Shown: piece by piece, positions 26,427 to 35,606 of the stretch
Layout of the letters: each line of letters opens with the position of its first letter
How positions within the stretch are numbered: the first letter of the stretch is position 1
Assembly (NCBI RefSeq): GCF_900114455.1
Contig: NZ_FOTC01000010.1
Span: forward strand, 35,738 to 99,737
From: Halogranum rubrum
GTDB taxonomy: Archaea; Halobacteriota; Halobacteria; Halobacteriales; Haloferacaceae
DNA: 64,000 nucleotides
Direction: 5' to 3'
Notes under the pieces: generated by a model
Told to the model about the DNA's origin: nothing
Databases searched by the model: none
What the model saw: only the letters and a program-made list of their open reading frames with translations
Translations under genes and position numbers: made by a program

Positions 26427-26551
26427 TACGGCCGTTTCAGCTACTCTCAGAATCGAGTCACTATCGAAATCTGATTCTCTCGAATACGCGGAAGACATCC
26501 ATTCTACGGTAAGATATTGATACTGGAATCGGCAGCAACAAGTCCACCTGG

Positions 26552-26592
26552 TTAACCAACAGACACGCCAGTATTCTGCACTTGTTGGTTAA
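26552..26592. repeat. TTAACCAACA inverted-repeat element, copy c
   Basis: TTAACCAACA (26552-26561) and TGTTGGTTAA (26583-26592), 21-base spacer. It ends three bases from the stop codon of the single gene at 26596, which copy d bounds on its other side. Confidence 0.88.
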
Positions 26593-26595
26593 TCT

Positions 26596-26919
26596 CTACT
26601 CGCTCGGATTCACTGGCCCCTTGTATTGTGATTTGATTTTGTCACCTTCTCTCCACTGCCAGTAGTAATACCGATTTCCGTTGATCTCCTTCTCAGTCAG
26701 TGTGGCTTTGGTAGGGACGTCTTCAGGCAAATCCTCAGGGCGTTCTTGAGGATCGTCTTCATCATCAGCTTCGTTTAACCGCGCCTCTCGCTCTCGATAC
26801 TCTGCGAGTGCATCAGCATACTTGGCGATAGACCGGAGCGTTTCCGCATTACACTCCTCGAGTGAGGACGCTACTTCTCCTGGAACCTCGGGTGGGGTCG
26901 CTGGTTCTGAGTACGACAT
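26596..26919 (-). CDS. Small conserved-looking haloarchaeal protein bracketed by two repeats
   Basis: A 107-residue protein: a helical N-terminus (EVASSLEECNAETLRSIAKY), a central acidic Pro-rich part, and a beta-rich end NRYYYWQWREGDKIKSQYKG. Such ends, with aromatic residues followed by KSxYxG, recur in short plasmid proteins of haloarchaea, but the function is not known to me. It stands alone between repeat copies c and d, 3 bases from one and 9 from the other, like a single-gene cassette. Confidence 0.7.
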   Translation of the reverse strand: MSYSEPATPPEVPGEVASSLEECNAETLRSIAKYADALAEYREREARLNEADDEDDPQERPEDLPEDVPTKATLTEKEINGNRYYYWQWREGDKIKSQYKGPVNPSE

Positions 26920-26928
26920 GGGGGCACT

Positions 26929-26971
26929 TTAACCAACAGATGGGGCTCGAAGGCTTAATTTTGTTGGTTAA
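26929..26971. repeat. TTAACCAACA inverted-repeat element, copy d
   Basis: TTAACCAACA (26929-26938) and TGTTGGTTAA (26962-26971), 23-base spacer. It lies immediately upstream of the start of the gene at 26919. Confidence 0.88.
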
Positions 26972-27105
26972 GCGGGGGACCTTCGATTACGACTGTCCTG
27001 CGCTTCCCGACCCACTTCTCCGCATATGAAGGGGATTGATGTCTTAGCCGGCGACTTCTTTCTCATCGATACCAAGTGATCGCTATCAAGTACACACTTG
27101 GCGAT

Positions 27106-27113
27106 AATTATAT
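27106..27113 (+). promoter_or_regulatory. TATA box of the AddB/AddA-like operon
   Basis: AATTATAT is 27-34 bases before a GTG at 27140, giving a leaderless transcript and supporting the GTG start. Confidence 0.5.
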
Positions 27114-27139
27114 GAATTATTGGCTGAGTTGTTGTTGCC

Positions 27140-29722
27140 GTGCCAGTTACGCGGGCGAAACCACTTGACTCTCTCTACGACGAAGTCCGAGACTATGACC
27201 TCGTCATCGTTCCTGATGCGCCGCTTGCCAGTGGCCTGAACCGACGTCTTGACCGGGCTCATCTCGGTATATTTGCCATCACGCCGCGTCGACTCGCAGC
27301 AGGCCGTCGCGAACGCGCCGAGGATCGGAGTGCCTTTCTCGAACTCGTTACGACCACCGACCTCGAGTGGAAGCAGGCTGCATACGCGATCGGCAACACG
27401 CTCCAATGCTGGGAGCACCAGGGACGCGTCGATGCCGTTCTCGACTACGACGCATACGCCGACACCGCGACGGAGACCACCGTCGAACAGCTCTCAACGC
27501 TCGATACGACTTCCCGGCGACTCGGCGAGTACCAAATCGACGACAGCAAAGATGTTGCCGTCGTCGGCCACGACCAACTCACGACCCTCGAACAATCGAT
27601 TCTCCCCACGCAGTACGATACGTTCGATCCATTCACCGATGCCGCATTCGACCGACCGCCGTTCCACATCTTCGATTCAAGTACAGCAATCGTCGACGCT
27701 GTGCTCGGCATAGTCTCCGCCGACAATGCGGAGGACGTCGCGGTCGTCTCGGATCGCGGTAGTGAGTATGCGACGCTGGTCCCGAGCGCGCTCGAGGCCG
27801 CCGATATTCCGTTTATCGGTGGCCCCGGGTTCGCTGATGAACAGCACCACCGTGGATTCGTCCAGTTCCTTCGCGCCGCTACTCGCGGGACAGAGACGCG
27901 TGTGAAGACAATTCGTTCAGTCCTCTCCAGCCTCGGGATCGCTGTCGACGTTGAGCACGACGATAAGCGGCTACAGGATGTCGACGCCGACAGTCTCACT
28001 TGGTTCCAGGAGTTCAGCGCGCTAATCGGCGAGACAACGTTCGCTGGAGCACTTACTGCATACGAACGACAGGCCGGGATCAGCCTCGATGCGTTCCGAG
28101 ATGAACTCGAGGCGCTCGGTATCGCTACCGACTACGTCATCAGACAGGGAATTGATCGGCTCGAATACTACCTCCAGAGCTACGAAGTCCCCGTCGACCG
28201 CGAACACGAAGGGGTTCTCCTGGCCGACGCGAAGTCAGCAGCCTACGTGGACCGCCCCGTCGTATTCTACCTCGGCCTCGACGAAGCGTGGACTCACTCC
28301 CCACCACGTCGTCCGTGGGTTGACCGTGACGCCGAATTCACTCGGAACCTGACGCAGTTTCAGCTCCTCCTCCAGAACGGCGTCGAACAGTACTACCTCG
28401 TTCAGGACACGATCGGCGGCTCACCCGCAACGCCGTGTCTCTACTTCGAGGACCTCCTTGATGATGACTTCGAACGGTTCAGCGATCTCGACACGGTGAC
28501 TCACGGACGGACCTTCAGTGCGACCCAAGATGGGTTCGAGAAGGAATCGCTCGACGTCTCACCGACGCAAATCGACACCGTCAGCCAGTCCAGTCTGAGT
28601 ACGTACGTCAACAGCCCCCGTGACTACCTCTTCAGTCGGCTCGTCGACGGCCCCGATAAGGACTACTTCAAGGAGGGGAATCTCTTCCATGACTTCGCCG
28701 AGTTCTACGTCAATCATCCCGACCTGATCGACGAGGAGACCATCGAAGACCTCGTCGACGTAATGCTTGAGGAGGCGGAATCGTTCGTTCGCCGCGTCGA
28801 CCGTCCAACGCGCCGTACCAAGTACCGGATCGGGCTCGAAACCATCGTCGAGCTGCTCGACGAACGCACCCCGGAAGGCGACGACCTGCTCACTCCCAAC
28901 AGCGGGTGGGGGCAGAATTTCTTCGCGGCCCATTTTGACAGAGACGTCGACTCGCCGTTCACGGAGCGCTGGTTCGAGAACGAGGATCTCGGACTGAAGG
29001 GTAAGATCGACCTCGTTCATGGTCCGACTCACCTCCTCGACTACAAGAGTGGGAGTCGGAAACGAGCGTCTCGCGTCGTCAAGAACTCCGCGCTCGATCC
29101 ACCAAGCGATACGCCGAACTTCCAGGCACTTCTCTATCTCGCCCACCGCCGAAGTGAGCGCCCGGGCGAGCGCCTACAGTTCACGTTCTTCCACTTTCTC
29201 GAGACGCTCGACGACGTCGTCGCCGGCGAGGCGGACTTAGATGAGACGCTGACGACCGTTGAGTATCATCCGACCCAGTTCGAGGAGCACGCCCGGTCGC
29301 GAGCGACGTTCGAGAAGCTCCGCGATGACGGGGCGAAGAATTGCCAGAAGACGCTCTCGAAGATTGAGTACACTGATTATCAAGCTGCGTTCGAGTCGGT
29401 CCCGCTACCGGCGACACGCGATAGTGACGAACTCATCGACTCCGAGTTCGGGCAGGCGATGCAAACTCGACTCCAGGAGTGTGTCGGCGAGTACAAATAC
29501 GTCTCGTCGGGCTGTAAACAGCTGCTTCGTCAGCTGGCACGAGTTCGGAGTCAGAACTACTTCGAAGAGGATCTCGACGCCTTCGAGACGTTCGTCACCG
29601 AGCGTATGATGGAACTTAACCACCGACGTGCTGGCGAAGAACGCTTCCCTGTGAACGGACTCGCCGGTGAACCGAACTACCGTCGCGTGGACAACCGCGA
29701 CCTCCTTCTTGACCATGACTGA
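27140..29722 (+). CDS. AddB-like PD-(D/E)XK nuclease, partner of a UvrD/AddA-like helicase
   Basis: An 860-residue protein. The N-terminal two-thirds look like an inactive helicase scaffold with no Walker A motif. The C-terminal nuclease domain starts around SQSSLSTYVNSPRDYLFSR (about 480-500), has GNLFHDFAEFY, and the catalytic segment KGKIDLVHGPTHLLDYKSG (about 620-640) with Asp and D-x-K. This is the plan of the AddB subunit, although I see no clear four-Cys iron-sulfur signature. The next gene overlaps by eight bases (ATGACTGA), so the pair is coupled. AddAB enzymes resect DNA double-strand ends for recombination and destroy linear foreign DNA. Confidence 0.75.
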   Translation: MPVTRAKPLDSLYDEVRDYDLVIVPDAPLASGLNRRLDRAHLGIFAITPRRLAAGRRERAEDRSAFLELVTTTDLEWKQAAYAIGNTLQCWEHQGRVDAVLDYDAYADTATETTVEQLSTLDTTSRRLGEYQIDDSKDVAVVGHDQLTTLEQSILPTQYDTFDPFTDAAFDRPPFHIFDSSTAIVDAVLGIVSADNAEDVAVVSDRGSEYATLVPSALEAADIPFIGGPGFADEQHHRGFVQFLRAATRGTETRVKTIRSVLSSLGIAVDVEHDDKRLQDVDADSLTWFQEFSALIGETTFAGALTAYERQAGISLDAFRDELEALGIATDYVIRQGIDRLEYYLQSYEVPVDREHEGVLLADAKSAAYVDRPVVFYLGLDEAWTHSPPRRPWVDRDAEFTRNLTQFQLLLQNGVEQYYLVQDTIGGSPATPCLYFEDLLDDDFERFSDLDTVTHGRTFSATQDGFEKESLDVSPTQIDTVSQSSLSTYVNSPRDYLFSRLVDGPDKDYFKEGNLFHDFAEFYVNHPDLIDEETIEDLVDVMLEEAESFVRRVDRPTRRTKYRIGLETIVELLDERTPEGDDLLTPNSGWGQNFFAAHFDRDVDSPFTERWFENEDLGLKGKIDLVHGPTHLLDYKSGSRKRASRVVKNSALDPPSDTPNFQALLYLAHRRSERPGERLQFTFFHFLETLDDVVAGEADLDETLTTVEYHPTQFEEHARSRATFEKLRDDGAKNCQKTLSKIEYTDYQAAFESVPLPATRDSDELIDSEFGQAMQTRLQECVGEYKYVSSGCKQLLRQLARVRSQNYFEEDLDAFETFVTERMMELNHRRAGEERFPVNGLAGEPNYRRVDNRDLLLDHD

Positions 29723-32594
29723 CCCCAACCCTCAACAGCAGGACCTCATCGACAGCACCGACGGCTTATACCTCGTTGACGCCGGCGCAGGCACGGGGAA
29801 GACGTTCACCATCACGCGCCGCTATGCGAACATCGTCGACGAGGACGACGTCGTCCCTGAGGACGTGCTGCTGGTGACGTTCACGAACAACGCTGCAACC
29901 GAGATGAAGGACCGGATCGTCGGCCACTGCGAGTACGGAATGCGCGATCTCGCGGACGCGCCGATTCAGACGTTCCACTCGCTCTGCCACGATCTCCTCC
30001 AGGAGCACGGCTATGCCGCGCCGACGCACCTCGGGATCGACGACCGCATCACGGGCTCGACGCGCATCGTCGAAGACGACCTCGTCGAGGAAGCCCTGTT
30101 CGGAGAGTTCATCGACCGGTTCAGCGACGACCACCCCGAGTACGATGACTACTTCCGCATCGTCTCGAACCCGACGGAACTCCTCGGACTCGTCTCACAA
30201 CTCGCCTCGAAGGGTGTGTTCCCGACAGCCGACGGCTGGTATCGGAACGGCGAACGGTATCTCGACGGCAACTTTGAGGCGTTCAAATCGCTGTTCGATG
30301 AGGTAAATGAGCCACAGAATGGCGGGAGCAAGCAGTCACAGCTTCGATCGAAGCTCAATCGCTATGGGAAGAACAAGTGCTACCTGCCAAACGCCCCTGA
30401 GAAGGCCGATATTCGCGGGCAGGGCACGAAGCGCGTCCCCGATGCCGTCGCTCGGATGGTATTCGACGCTGACCGCGAGGGACTCAAGGCATTCGTCCAC
30501 GACGTCTTCTACGAGTACCTCGAATTCGCGCTCGGCCGGAACTACCTCAACTTCGGGTTCCTCCAATTGTTCGCGTTCATCCTGCTCTGTGAGGACCACG
30601 CGCTTCGTGAATCCATTGCGTTCGACTACGCGATGGTTGACGAGTTCCAGGACTCCAGCGAGATTCAGTTCAAGCTGACGCTGCTGCTCGCGGGGACAAA
30701 CAACCTCTGTGTCGTCGGTGACTGGAAGCAGAGCATCTACGGCTTCCAGTACGCCGAAGTCGAGAACATCACTGCCTTCGAGGACCGACTCAATCGGTTC
30801 GTCGACGAACTGAACGCCGACCACGAACGGGTCACCTTCGACACCCGTCCCATTCACACCATCGAGCTTATCGAGAACTACCGCTCCACCCAGGAGATCC
30901 TCGACTTCTCGGAGCACGGGCTACTCGTTCCGGCGGCGAACCGGGACAACGTCGATGTCGAGGCCATCCAGGATCGAATCGTCTCACTCTCGACCAACAC
31001 CGAACACGAGAACACCCAGATCGAAGCGATCGCGAGCCCAGAGGAACACGAGTCGGTGGTCGCGAAGATTCAGGATATCGTCGGCAACGATGCCTACCAG
31101 GTTGAGGCCGATGACGGGTCGCTTCGGACGCCCGAGTATCGAGACGTCGCAGTTCTCACGCGAACACGAGAGTTCGGCCGCGACCTGCTGCAGACCGCCG
31201 AGGAGTACGGACTGCCGATGGCGTACGAGGGCGGGATCGAGCTGTTCCGCACGCCTCAGGCGAAGTTACTGCTAGCGTGGCTCCGCATCCTCGAATCCGA
31301 CACCGACCGCGGCTGGGCGGTCGTCCTCGAGCAAGCAGGCTACGCACTCGATGAGATCAAGCACGTCCTGGAGACTGAGGCGTATCCCGAGAACATGAGC
31401 TCGTTCCGCGAGAAGCTGGCAGAACTGGAGACGCTCGGCGGGGTGGCCGAACGCGTCTTCTCGCGTTACGGGTACGACGGTGCTACGGCCGACGTCGTTC
31501 TCCACACGATTCAGTCAGTGCACACCGCGACGACACTGACTCGGGGAGACCTTATCCGGTTCATCCAGCGCGGCATCGAAGCGGGCAGTACCCACGATGT
31601 TCATGCGAACGCCGGTGCAAACTCAGTGACGGTCCAGACGATTCACGCAGCGAAGGGGCTCGAACATCCTATCGTCGTGCTCGCCAACATGAACAGTGGG
31701 CGATTCCCGCCGTCGGGCGGCGGGAGTGGAACGATTACGTTTCAGGATCCGGTCGGACTCCGACAGCGGAAACGCTACGCCGAGGCTGACGGCCTTCCTC
31801 ACGTATACGATGACTGGCGGACTGACGTCCTCCGCCGGTGTTTACCCAGGGAGTACGACGAGGAGCGCCGACTGCTCTACGTGGCAATTACGCGCGCCGA
31901 GAGCCACGTGATCTTCTCGGCCGGGGAGGACCCAAACACGTTCCTCGAAGAACTCCCGGTTGAAATCGAAGCGTGGGACACTGAACCCGATGCAGACACC
32001 GTCGACGACACCGAGCAGACAGAGTTGCTGATTACGGTACCGACACCGGAGGGACCGGTCGGACACTCACCGCATTCACTGATGCGTGAGGACGTTTTCG
32101 AGGACGTCGACGATGGTATGGGGAAGGCGTTCGGCACCGACGTCCACGATTTTGCGGAAGCGTACGCGCGCGGCGATGATGTAGAACTGAATCGGGATGA
32201 CCCCGGATGGGACGACAAACAGCACGTGATGTCGTTTCTCGATGGCCTGTCGGGCGACCTGCTCGTCGAGGAGGACGCCTACCTTCCGCTGGACGTCGAC
32301 GGGACTCGCGTGATGATCTCCGGGATTATCGATCTCGTTCACGTTCGAGCCGACCGCATCGAAGTGGTCGACTACAAGACCGACCGTGGTCGGCACGCGG
32401 AAGCCGAGTACCGAAAACAACTCAGTGTCTACTATCACGTACTTCGGGAGCTGTATCCTGAGCGTGAGATTTCGGCATCGATTCTCTATACAGTCGACGG
32501 CGTTCGCGAAGAGATCGACCCCCTCTCACGGGACGCCCTGACTGATATCGTGAAGGCTGTTTCTGGCTTGGAATCCGCTCCGACCGTTCAGTAG
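29715..32594 (+). CDS. UvrD-family (AddA/RecB-like) helicase-nuclease
   Basis: A 959-residue SF1A helicase with a C-terminal nuclease. Motifs: DAGAGTGKT (motif I, about 21-29), TFTNNAATEM (Ia), YAMVDEFQDSSE (II, about 305-316), CVVGDWKQSIYGFQ (III), and RLLYVAITRAESH (VI). The end has MISGIIDLVH and IEVVDYKTDRG (about 865-890), then YRKQLSVYYHVL, a PD-(D/E)XK nuclease of the RecB/AddA type. The start at 29715 is chosen over an upstream ATG at 29667 because it overlaps the AddB-like stop in a standard coupled form. Together with the preceding gene it should form a two-subunit end-processing enzyme, unusual for archaea, which normally use Mre11-Rad50 and HerA-NurA. Confidence 0.85.
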   Translation: MTDPNPQQQDLIDSTDGLYLVDAGAGTGKTFTITRRYANIVDEDDVVPEDVLLVTFTNNAATEMKDRIVGHCEYGMRDLADAPIQTFHSLCHDLLQEHGYAAPTHLGIDDRITGSTRIVEDDLVEEALFGEFIDRFSDDHPEYDDYFRIVSNPTELLGLVSQLASKGVFPTADGWYRNGERYLDGNFEAFKSLFDEVNEPQNGGSKQSQLRSKLNRYGKNKCYLPNAPEKADIRGQGTKRVPDAVARMVFDADREGLKAFVHDVFYEYLEFALGRNYLNFGFLQLFAFILLCEDHALRESIAFDYAMVDEFQDSSEIQFKLTLLLAGTNNLCVVGDWKQSIYGFQYAEVENITAFEDRLNRFVDELNADHERVTFDTRPIHTIELIENYRSTQEILDFSEHGLLVPAANRDNVDVEAIQDRIVSLSTNTEHENTQIEAIASPEEHESVVAKIQDIVGNDAYQVEADDGSLRTPEYRDVAVLTRTREFGRDLLQTAEEYGLPMAYEGGIELFRTPQAKLLLAWLRILESDTDRGWAVVLEQAGYALDEIKHVLETEAYPENMSSFREKLAELETLGGVAERVFSRYGYDGATADVVLHTIQSVHTATTLTRGDLIRFIQRGIEAGSTHDVHANAGANSVTVQTIHAAKGLEHPIVVLANMNSGRFPPSGGGSGTITFQDPVGLRQRKRYAEADGLPHVYDDWRTDVLRRCLPREYDEERRLLYVAITRAESHVIFSAGEDPNTFLEELPVEIEAWDTEPDADTVDDTEQTELLITVPTPEGPVGHSPHSLMREDVFEDVDDGMGKAFGTDVHDFAEAYARGDDVELNRDDPGWDDKQHVMSFLDGLSGDLLVEEDAYLPLDVDGTRVMISGIIDLVHVRADRIEVVDYKTDRGRHAEAEYRKQLSVYYHVLRELYPEREISASILYTVDGVREEIDPLSRDALTDIVKAVSGLESAPTVQ

Positions 32595-32729
32595 CAGCTT
32601 CCCTTCGACGCTCTTTCGACGCCTGTTGATAGCTAAGTGTTCAACAGCGGTTCAGATTGGGGAACTAATATCGCCATTCTTGGACGCTCGGAGTGTTAAT
32701 GCCTGACGCCTCGTTGTGGGGGGTGCTAC

Positions 32730-33323
32730 ATGACCTACCCACGAACCCATGTTGACCATCGCGATCCCGATCACCACGAGGCAATCCACCCAACCCGGAA
32801 TATCGGCAACGCCCATGTCGTCGCTGGCGAATTTCTAACGTCGCGGTACCACGATGCACTCCAAACTGTCCTCCATCCGCTCGGTGAGTCTCTTGACACC
32901 CACGACCAACACGCCCTCAACGATCTCGGCATTGTCCACGCAAATGGCACCCTCAATGACCTTTCTCCGATTGTCCGCACCTACGTCAGGCTCGACGATT
33001 ATTGGACACGCACCCATCGTACTGCACTCAATGAGTTATTCGCTGTCCGGCGTGCCCACGTGCTAGGCTGCTGTACCCGCAGTTTTCTTTCCCAATTTCC
33101 ACGTCATACACTCGAAGTCGAGTCTGGGCGTACCGGTGCTGCGCTAGATGCTACGCTAGCTCCGCTTCTCGACAGCGACTTCCTCTCTCGGACAGAGGAT
33201 GAGGAGTCCACTTACACCGTTGATGAACATCATGCGTTATATCGGCCTACTGAACGCCTCTTCGACTCGCTCCTCGAACAAGCACCCATCCTCTGTGACC
33301 TCCTTCCGCCAACCGACCTCTAA
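32730..33323 (+). CDS. Unrecognised haloarchaeal protein
   Basis: A 197-residue His-rich protein without signal peptide or membrane segment. The start MTYPRTHVDHRDPDHHEA is followed by mostly helical sequence; the C-terminal 60 residues (LDSDFLSRTEDEESTYTVDEH) could be a winged helix by pattern, which is weak evidence. It lies 135 bases after the helicase gene in the same direction, and convergent with the HEPN gene. I assign no function. Confidence 0.6.
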   Translation: MTYPRTHVDHRDPDHHEAIHPTRNIGNAHVVAGEFLTSRYHDALQTVLHPLGESLDTHDQHALNDLGIVHANGTLNDLSPIVRTYVRLDDYWTRTHRTALNELFAVRRAHVLGCCTRSFLSQFPRHTLEVESGRTGAALDATLAPLLDSDFLSRTEDEESTYTVDEHHALYRPTERLFDSLLEQAPILCDLLPPTDL

Positions 33324-33439
33324 TAGACCTGTTCCGTTGGTTCTCTCACTCATATGCAATCCCCAAGACATCGTGCGACCGACACTCGCCTCGACCTATT
33401 TTATCCTCAGAATCGACTCAAGAGGGCGAAGTTGACTGA

Positions 33440-33466
33440 TTAATCTTAATATTAGACTTAAGCTTA
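33440..33466. repeat. AT-rich TTAATCTTA-type element, copy 3
   Basis: TTAATCTTAATATTAG followed by ACTTAAGCTTA, in the 143-base gap between two convergent genes; it abuts the stop codon of the HEPN gene. Confidence 0.65.
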
Positions 33467-33961
33467 TCAACCTCGATTGCAGATGCACTCGTGGCCGATG
33501 GAAAGATAGTCGAGAATATACTGATGAACCGCGGTCGCGAGCTCGAGCATGGCGTCGGCCTGTGTTTCTCCACCGACGGCTTGTCGATAGTAGGTTTTCG
33601 AGCGGTTCTCCCGCCAGAGTTGGAGGAACTGGTCTCCCAACGACTCGCTGTACAAGTTCGCCTCGGCGCCACGTTCATAGACATCAGAGTGAGTGACGAA
33701 CTCGGTGCTGCCCATCCCTGTCGCGTGGAGTAGATAGAAGTGAATACTGCGCTCGATGGCGATGAACGAACTTTCGATGACGACGGTATAGTATCCGTTC
33801 TGTGTCCGCAGGAAACGGGCAGCATCGAGGAGACGACATGCCTTCCGGAGCTGCAGGAGTGCGTCGTCGTCGGTGTCGAGTCCAGATTCTTTGTGGGCTG
33901 GCTCACGCTCGAACGATCGCTGGGCGTCCGTGAGTGCGTCTTCGACGTAACTACTGTCCAT
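33467..33961 (-). CDS. HEPN-like protein of an MNT-HEPN pair
   Basis: A 164-residue, mostly helical protein. The segment RENRSKTYYRQ near residues 113-123 stands where HEPN toxins carry R-x4-6-H, but the His is replaced (Tyr-Tyr-Arg). The order MNT-type nucleotidyltransferase then HEPN, with an 11-base overlap, is the standard arrangement of HEPN-MNT toxin-antitoxin modules, in which HEPN is an RNase toxin and MNT modifies it. I infer HEPN from length, helical content and partner; the atypical motif leaves the RNase activity open. Confidence 0.6.
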   Translation of the reverse strand: MDSSYVEDALTDAQRSFEREPAHKESGLDTDDDALLQLRKACRLLDAARFLRTQNGYYTVVIESSFIAIERSIHFYLLHATGMGSTEFVTHSDVYERGAEANLYSESLGDQFLQLWRENRSKTYYRQAVGGETQADAMLELATAVHQYILDYLSIGHECICNRG

Positions 33962-34631
33962 TCGTCAGGACCTCTTGCTTGGCCGTTTGGAGTTCCTCAG
34001 TTTCGTAGAGAACGATACCCTCAGTGAAGATCTCGCGGAGTCGATCGCCGATGTTGGTAACACTCTCCATTGATTCGGCGAGGACCTGGAACTGGTAGCG
34101 GTCGCCAGCGAACCGTTGTTCCTCCAAGTCGCGTGCGACTTCGTGAGCGATTCGCTGGGCGGTCGCCTTCTCATCGGTGACGAGTACAAAGCAGTCAATG
34201 TCGCTCGAACGGTCAGCCTCGCCACGGGCGACGCTGCCGAAGATGAGGATGCCGGCGATATTGTCGACCCGACTGCGCAAACTCTCCTCGAGGGTTCGAA
34301 CCGGATCGTGGAACTCGGACTGCGGGATCTGGAGAACCGGGTCGTCTGGCTTTGTGAGGCGCTCGCGATTGATCTGGACGAGCTTCCTGTTCCCTTCTCG
34401 TGTAATTTGGACGAGGTCGGTTTCAGCTAACAGGTCGACTGTATCGGTCACGCTGCTCGGGCTGTGATCAGTCGCCCGTCGGATGTCCCTGATGCTGAAC
34501 CGTGTATGTGGGTTGTTGGCGAGCAGTGTGAGGATGTCGCCTGTTGCTGCGTATCGGAATAGCCGGCTGTTCGGCACCGGCAATGGGACTGTAAGCTCCA
34601 TCCCCAATGTTTGTTCGCTGAGGGCTACCAT
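33951..34631 (-). CDS. Winged-helix plus MNT nucleotidyltransferase (antitoxin-like)
   Basis: A 226-residue protein with two parts. Residues about 25-95 form a helix-turn-helix of the winged type (SIRDIRRATDHSPSSVTDTV, then ETDLVQITREGNRKLVQI). Residues about 125-200 are a minimal nucleotidyltransferase: ILIFGSVARGEADRSSDIDC with GSxxRG and the Asp pair. In MNT-HEPN modules the MNT protein neutralises the HEPN toxin by adding nucleotides; the fused DNA-binding domain suggests it also represses its own operon. An AT-rich inverted repeat lies 86-107 bases upstream. A second ATG ten codons in is an alternative start. Confidence 0.82.
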   Translation of the reverse strand: MVALSEQTLGMELTVPLPVPNSRLFRYAATGDILTLLANNPHTRFSIRDIRRATDHSPSSVTDTVDLLAETDLVQITREGNRKLVQINRERLTKPDDPVLQIPQSEFHDPVRTLEESLRSRVDNIAGILIFGSVARGEADRSSDIDCFVLVTDEKATAQRIAHEVARDLEEQRFAGDRYQFQVLAESMESVTNIGDRLREIFTEGIVLYETEELQTAKQEVLTNGQ

Positions 34632-34716
34632 GGTCGCTCTTAGCTACCGATACTCTTGTAGATTTTGGTGGGGTCTCGAGTGGGACTGCGAGAAGAGACG
34701 ACTCAAACCACGAAAC

Positions 34717-34738
34717 CTAATCTTAAGAATAAGATTAA
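34717..34738. repeat. AT-rich TTAATCTTA-type element, copy 4
   Basis: TAATCTTA and TAAGATTA are exact inverted half-sites separated by AGAA (34718-34737). It lies upstream of the winged-helix/MNT gene, in a 341-base gap (34632-34972) that has no gene. Confidence 0.75.
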
Positions 34739-34863
34739 AACAGGTCGTCTACTACTTAGTGCTGCTGTAGACCAATACTGGTTTGTCGTTCACTGGGACG
34801 GCTAGTATTGAATTACTGATGGTCCAGTCCACTTCACCCGATTACTATTCTCAAAGGTTTAAC

Positions 34864-34883
34864 CTTATTCTTAAGATTAATCA
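34864..34883. repeat. AT-rich TTAATCTTA-type element, copy 5
   Basis: CTTATTCTTAAGATTAATC, a near-palindrome of the same family, 126 bases from copy 4 in the same gap. Confidence 0.7.
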
Positions 34884-34972
34884 TGCTCCCTCAATTGGAG
34901 TTCCTCTGTCCGAAAGGCTACGTGTGAACAGGAAGCAGGTAGGGCTCGACAGTGATGGACGCCGTGGCAGGC

Positions 34973-35359
34973 TCAATCCTCGATTTCAGTCGCGGCACGA
35001 GTCAGTATTTCGTTAAAATCGTGACGGAGGCGGGCCGGTTTGGTTTCATACTCGCCAGCATCCTCGTATATGTTGAGAACACAGGCTCGAATGTCACCTT
35101 CACTTCGATCCATAGCCTCGGCAACATCGTTCCAGGCCCTGTCCATCCGTGTTTCATCAATCGAGCGGAGATGTCCGTTGTCATCTCGCCTCGGTGGATT
35201 CCCATCGCGCTTCCGATAGCTCTCCAGCAGGTGCTCTCTGTACTTCGGAGCAACTTGGCCTTCGATGAAGAATCCCGGAATGACGTCTGCCGCTGCGTCT
35301 CCCACTTCTTCGGGGAGAACTCTACTCCGCCGCTGTTTGATCAGGTCTCTGAGACCCAT
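34973..35359 (-). CDS. Unrecognised small protein
   Basis: A 128-residue charged protein beginning MGLRDLIKQRRSRVLPEE, with a helical middle and no Cys pair or membrane segment. The ATG at 35359 is preferred because CTATATGT on the same strand (about 35383-35392) lies 24-33 bases upstream; an in-frame ATG at 35386 overlaps that TATA box. The segment DVIPGFFIEGQVAPKYREHL hints at a DNA-associated or regulatory role, but this is not firm. No partner is evident. Confidence 0.55.
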   Translation of the reverse strand: MGLRDLIKQRRSRVLPEEVGDAAADVIPGFFIEGQVAPKYREHLLESYRKRDGNPPRRDDNGHLRSIDETRMDRAWNDVAEAMDRSEGDIRACVLNIYEDAGEYETKPARLRHDFNEILTRAATEIED

Positions 35360-35523
35360 ATGATTGATATAAACCCAGGAGGACATATAGGGTCTAACCT
35401 GTGTTATCGATTTCTAGGAGGAGTAGAGCCAGATTCAGATAATACGGGCACCATGCTTTATATGGGACTTCCTCAGGTACGTCTCTGGATTCTCTCGGGC
35501 CCCTCCAAAGGCAACTAATAACC

Positions 35524-35551
35524 ATAATCTTAATATTAGGATTAACATTAG
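35524..35551. repeat. AT-rich TTAATCTTA-type element, copy 6
   Basis: TAATCTTAATATTAGG followed by ATTAACATTAGG, 16 bases before repeat copy e of the TTAACCAACA family: the only place where the two families are adjacent. Confidence 0.65.
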
Positions 35552-35566
35552 GGTTCCGATGCCTCC

Positions 35567-35605
35567 TAAACCAACGCCCTACTGCTGCATCCACGCGTTG
35601 GTTGA
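35567..35605. repeat. TTAACCAACA inverted-repeat element, copy e, beside the recombinase gene
   Basis: TAAACCAACG (35567-35576) and CGTTGGTTGA (35596-35605), 19-base spacer, each half with a change from consensus that keeps most of the pairing. It ends one base from the stop codon of the tyrosine recombinase gene. Confidence 0.75.
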
Positions 35606-35606
35606 T

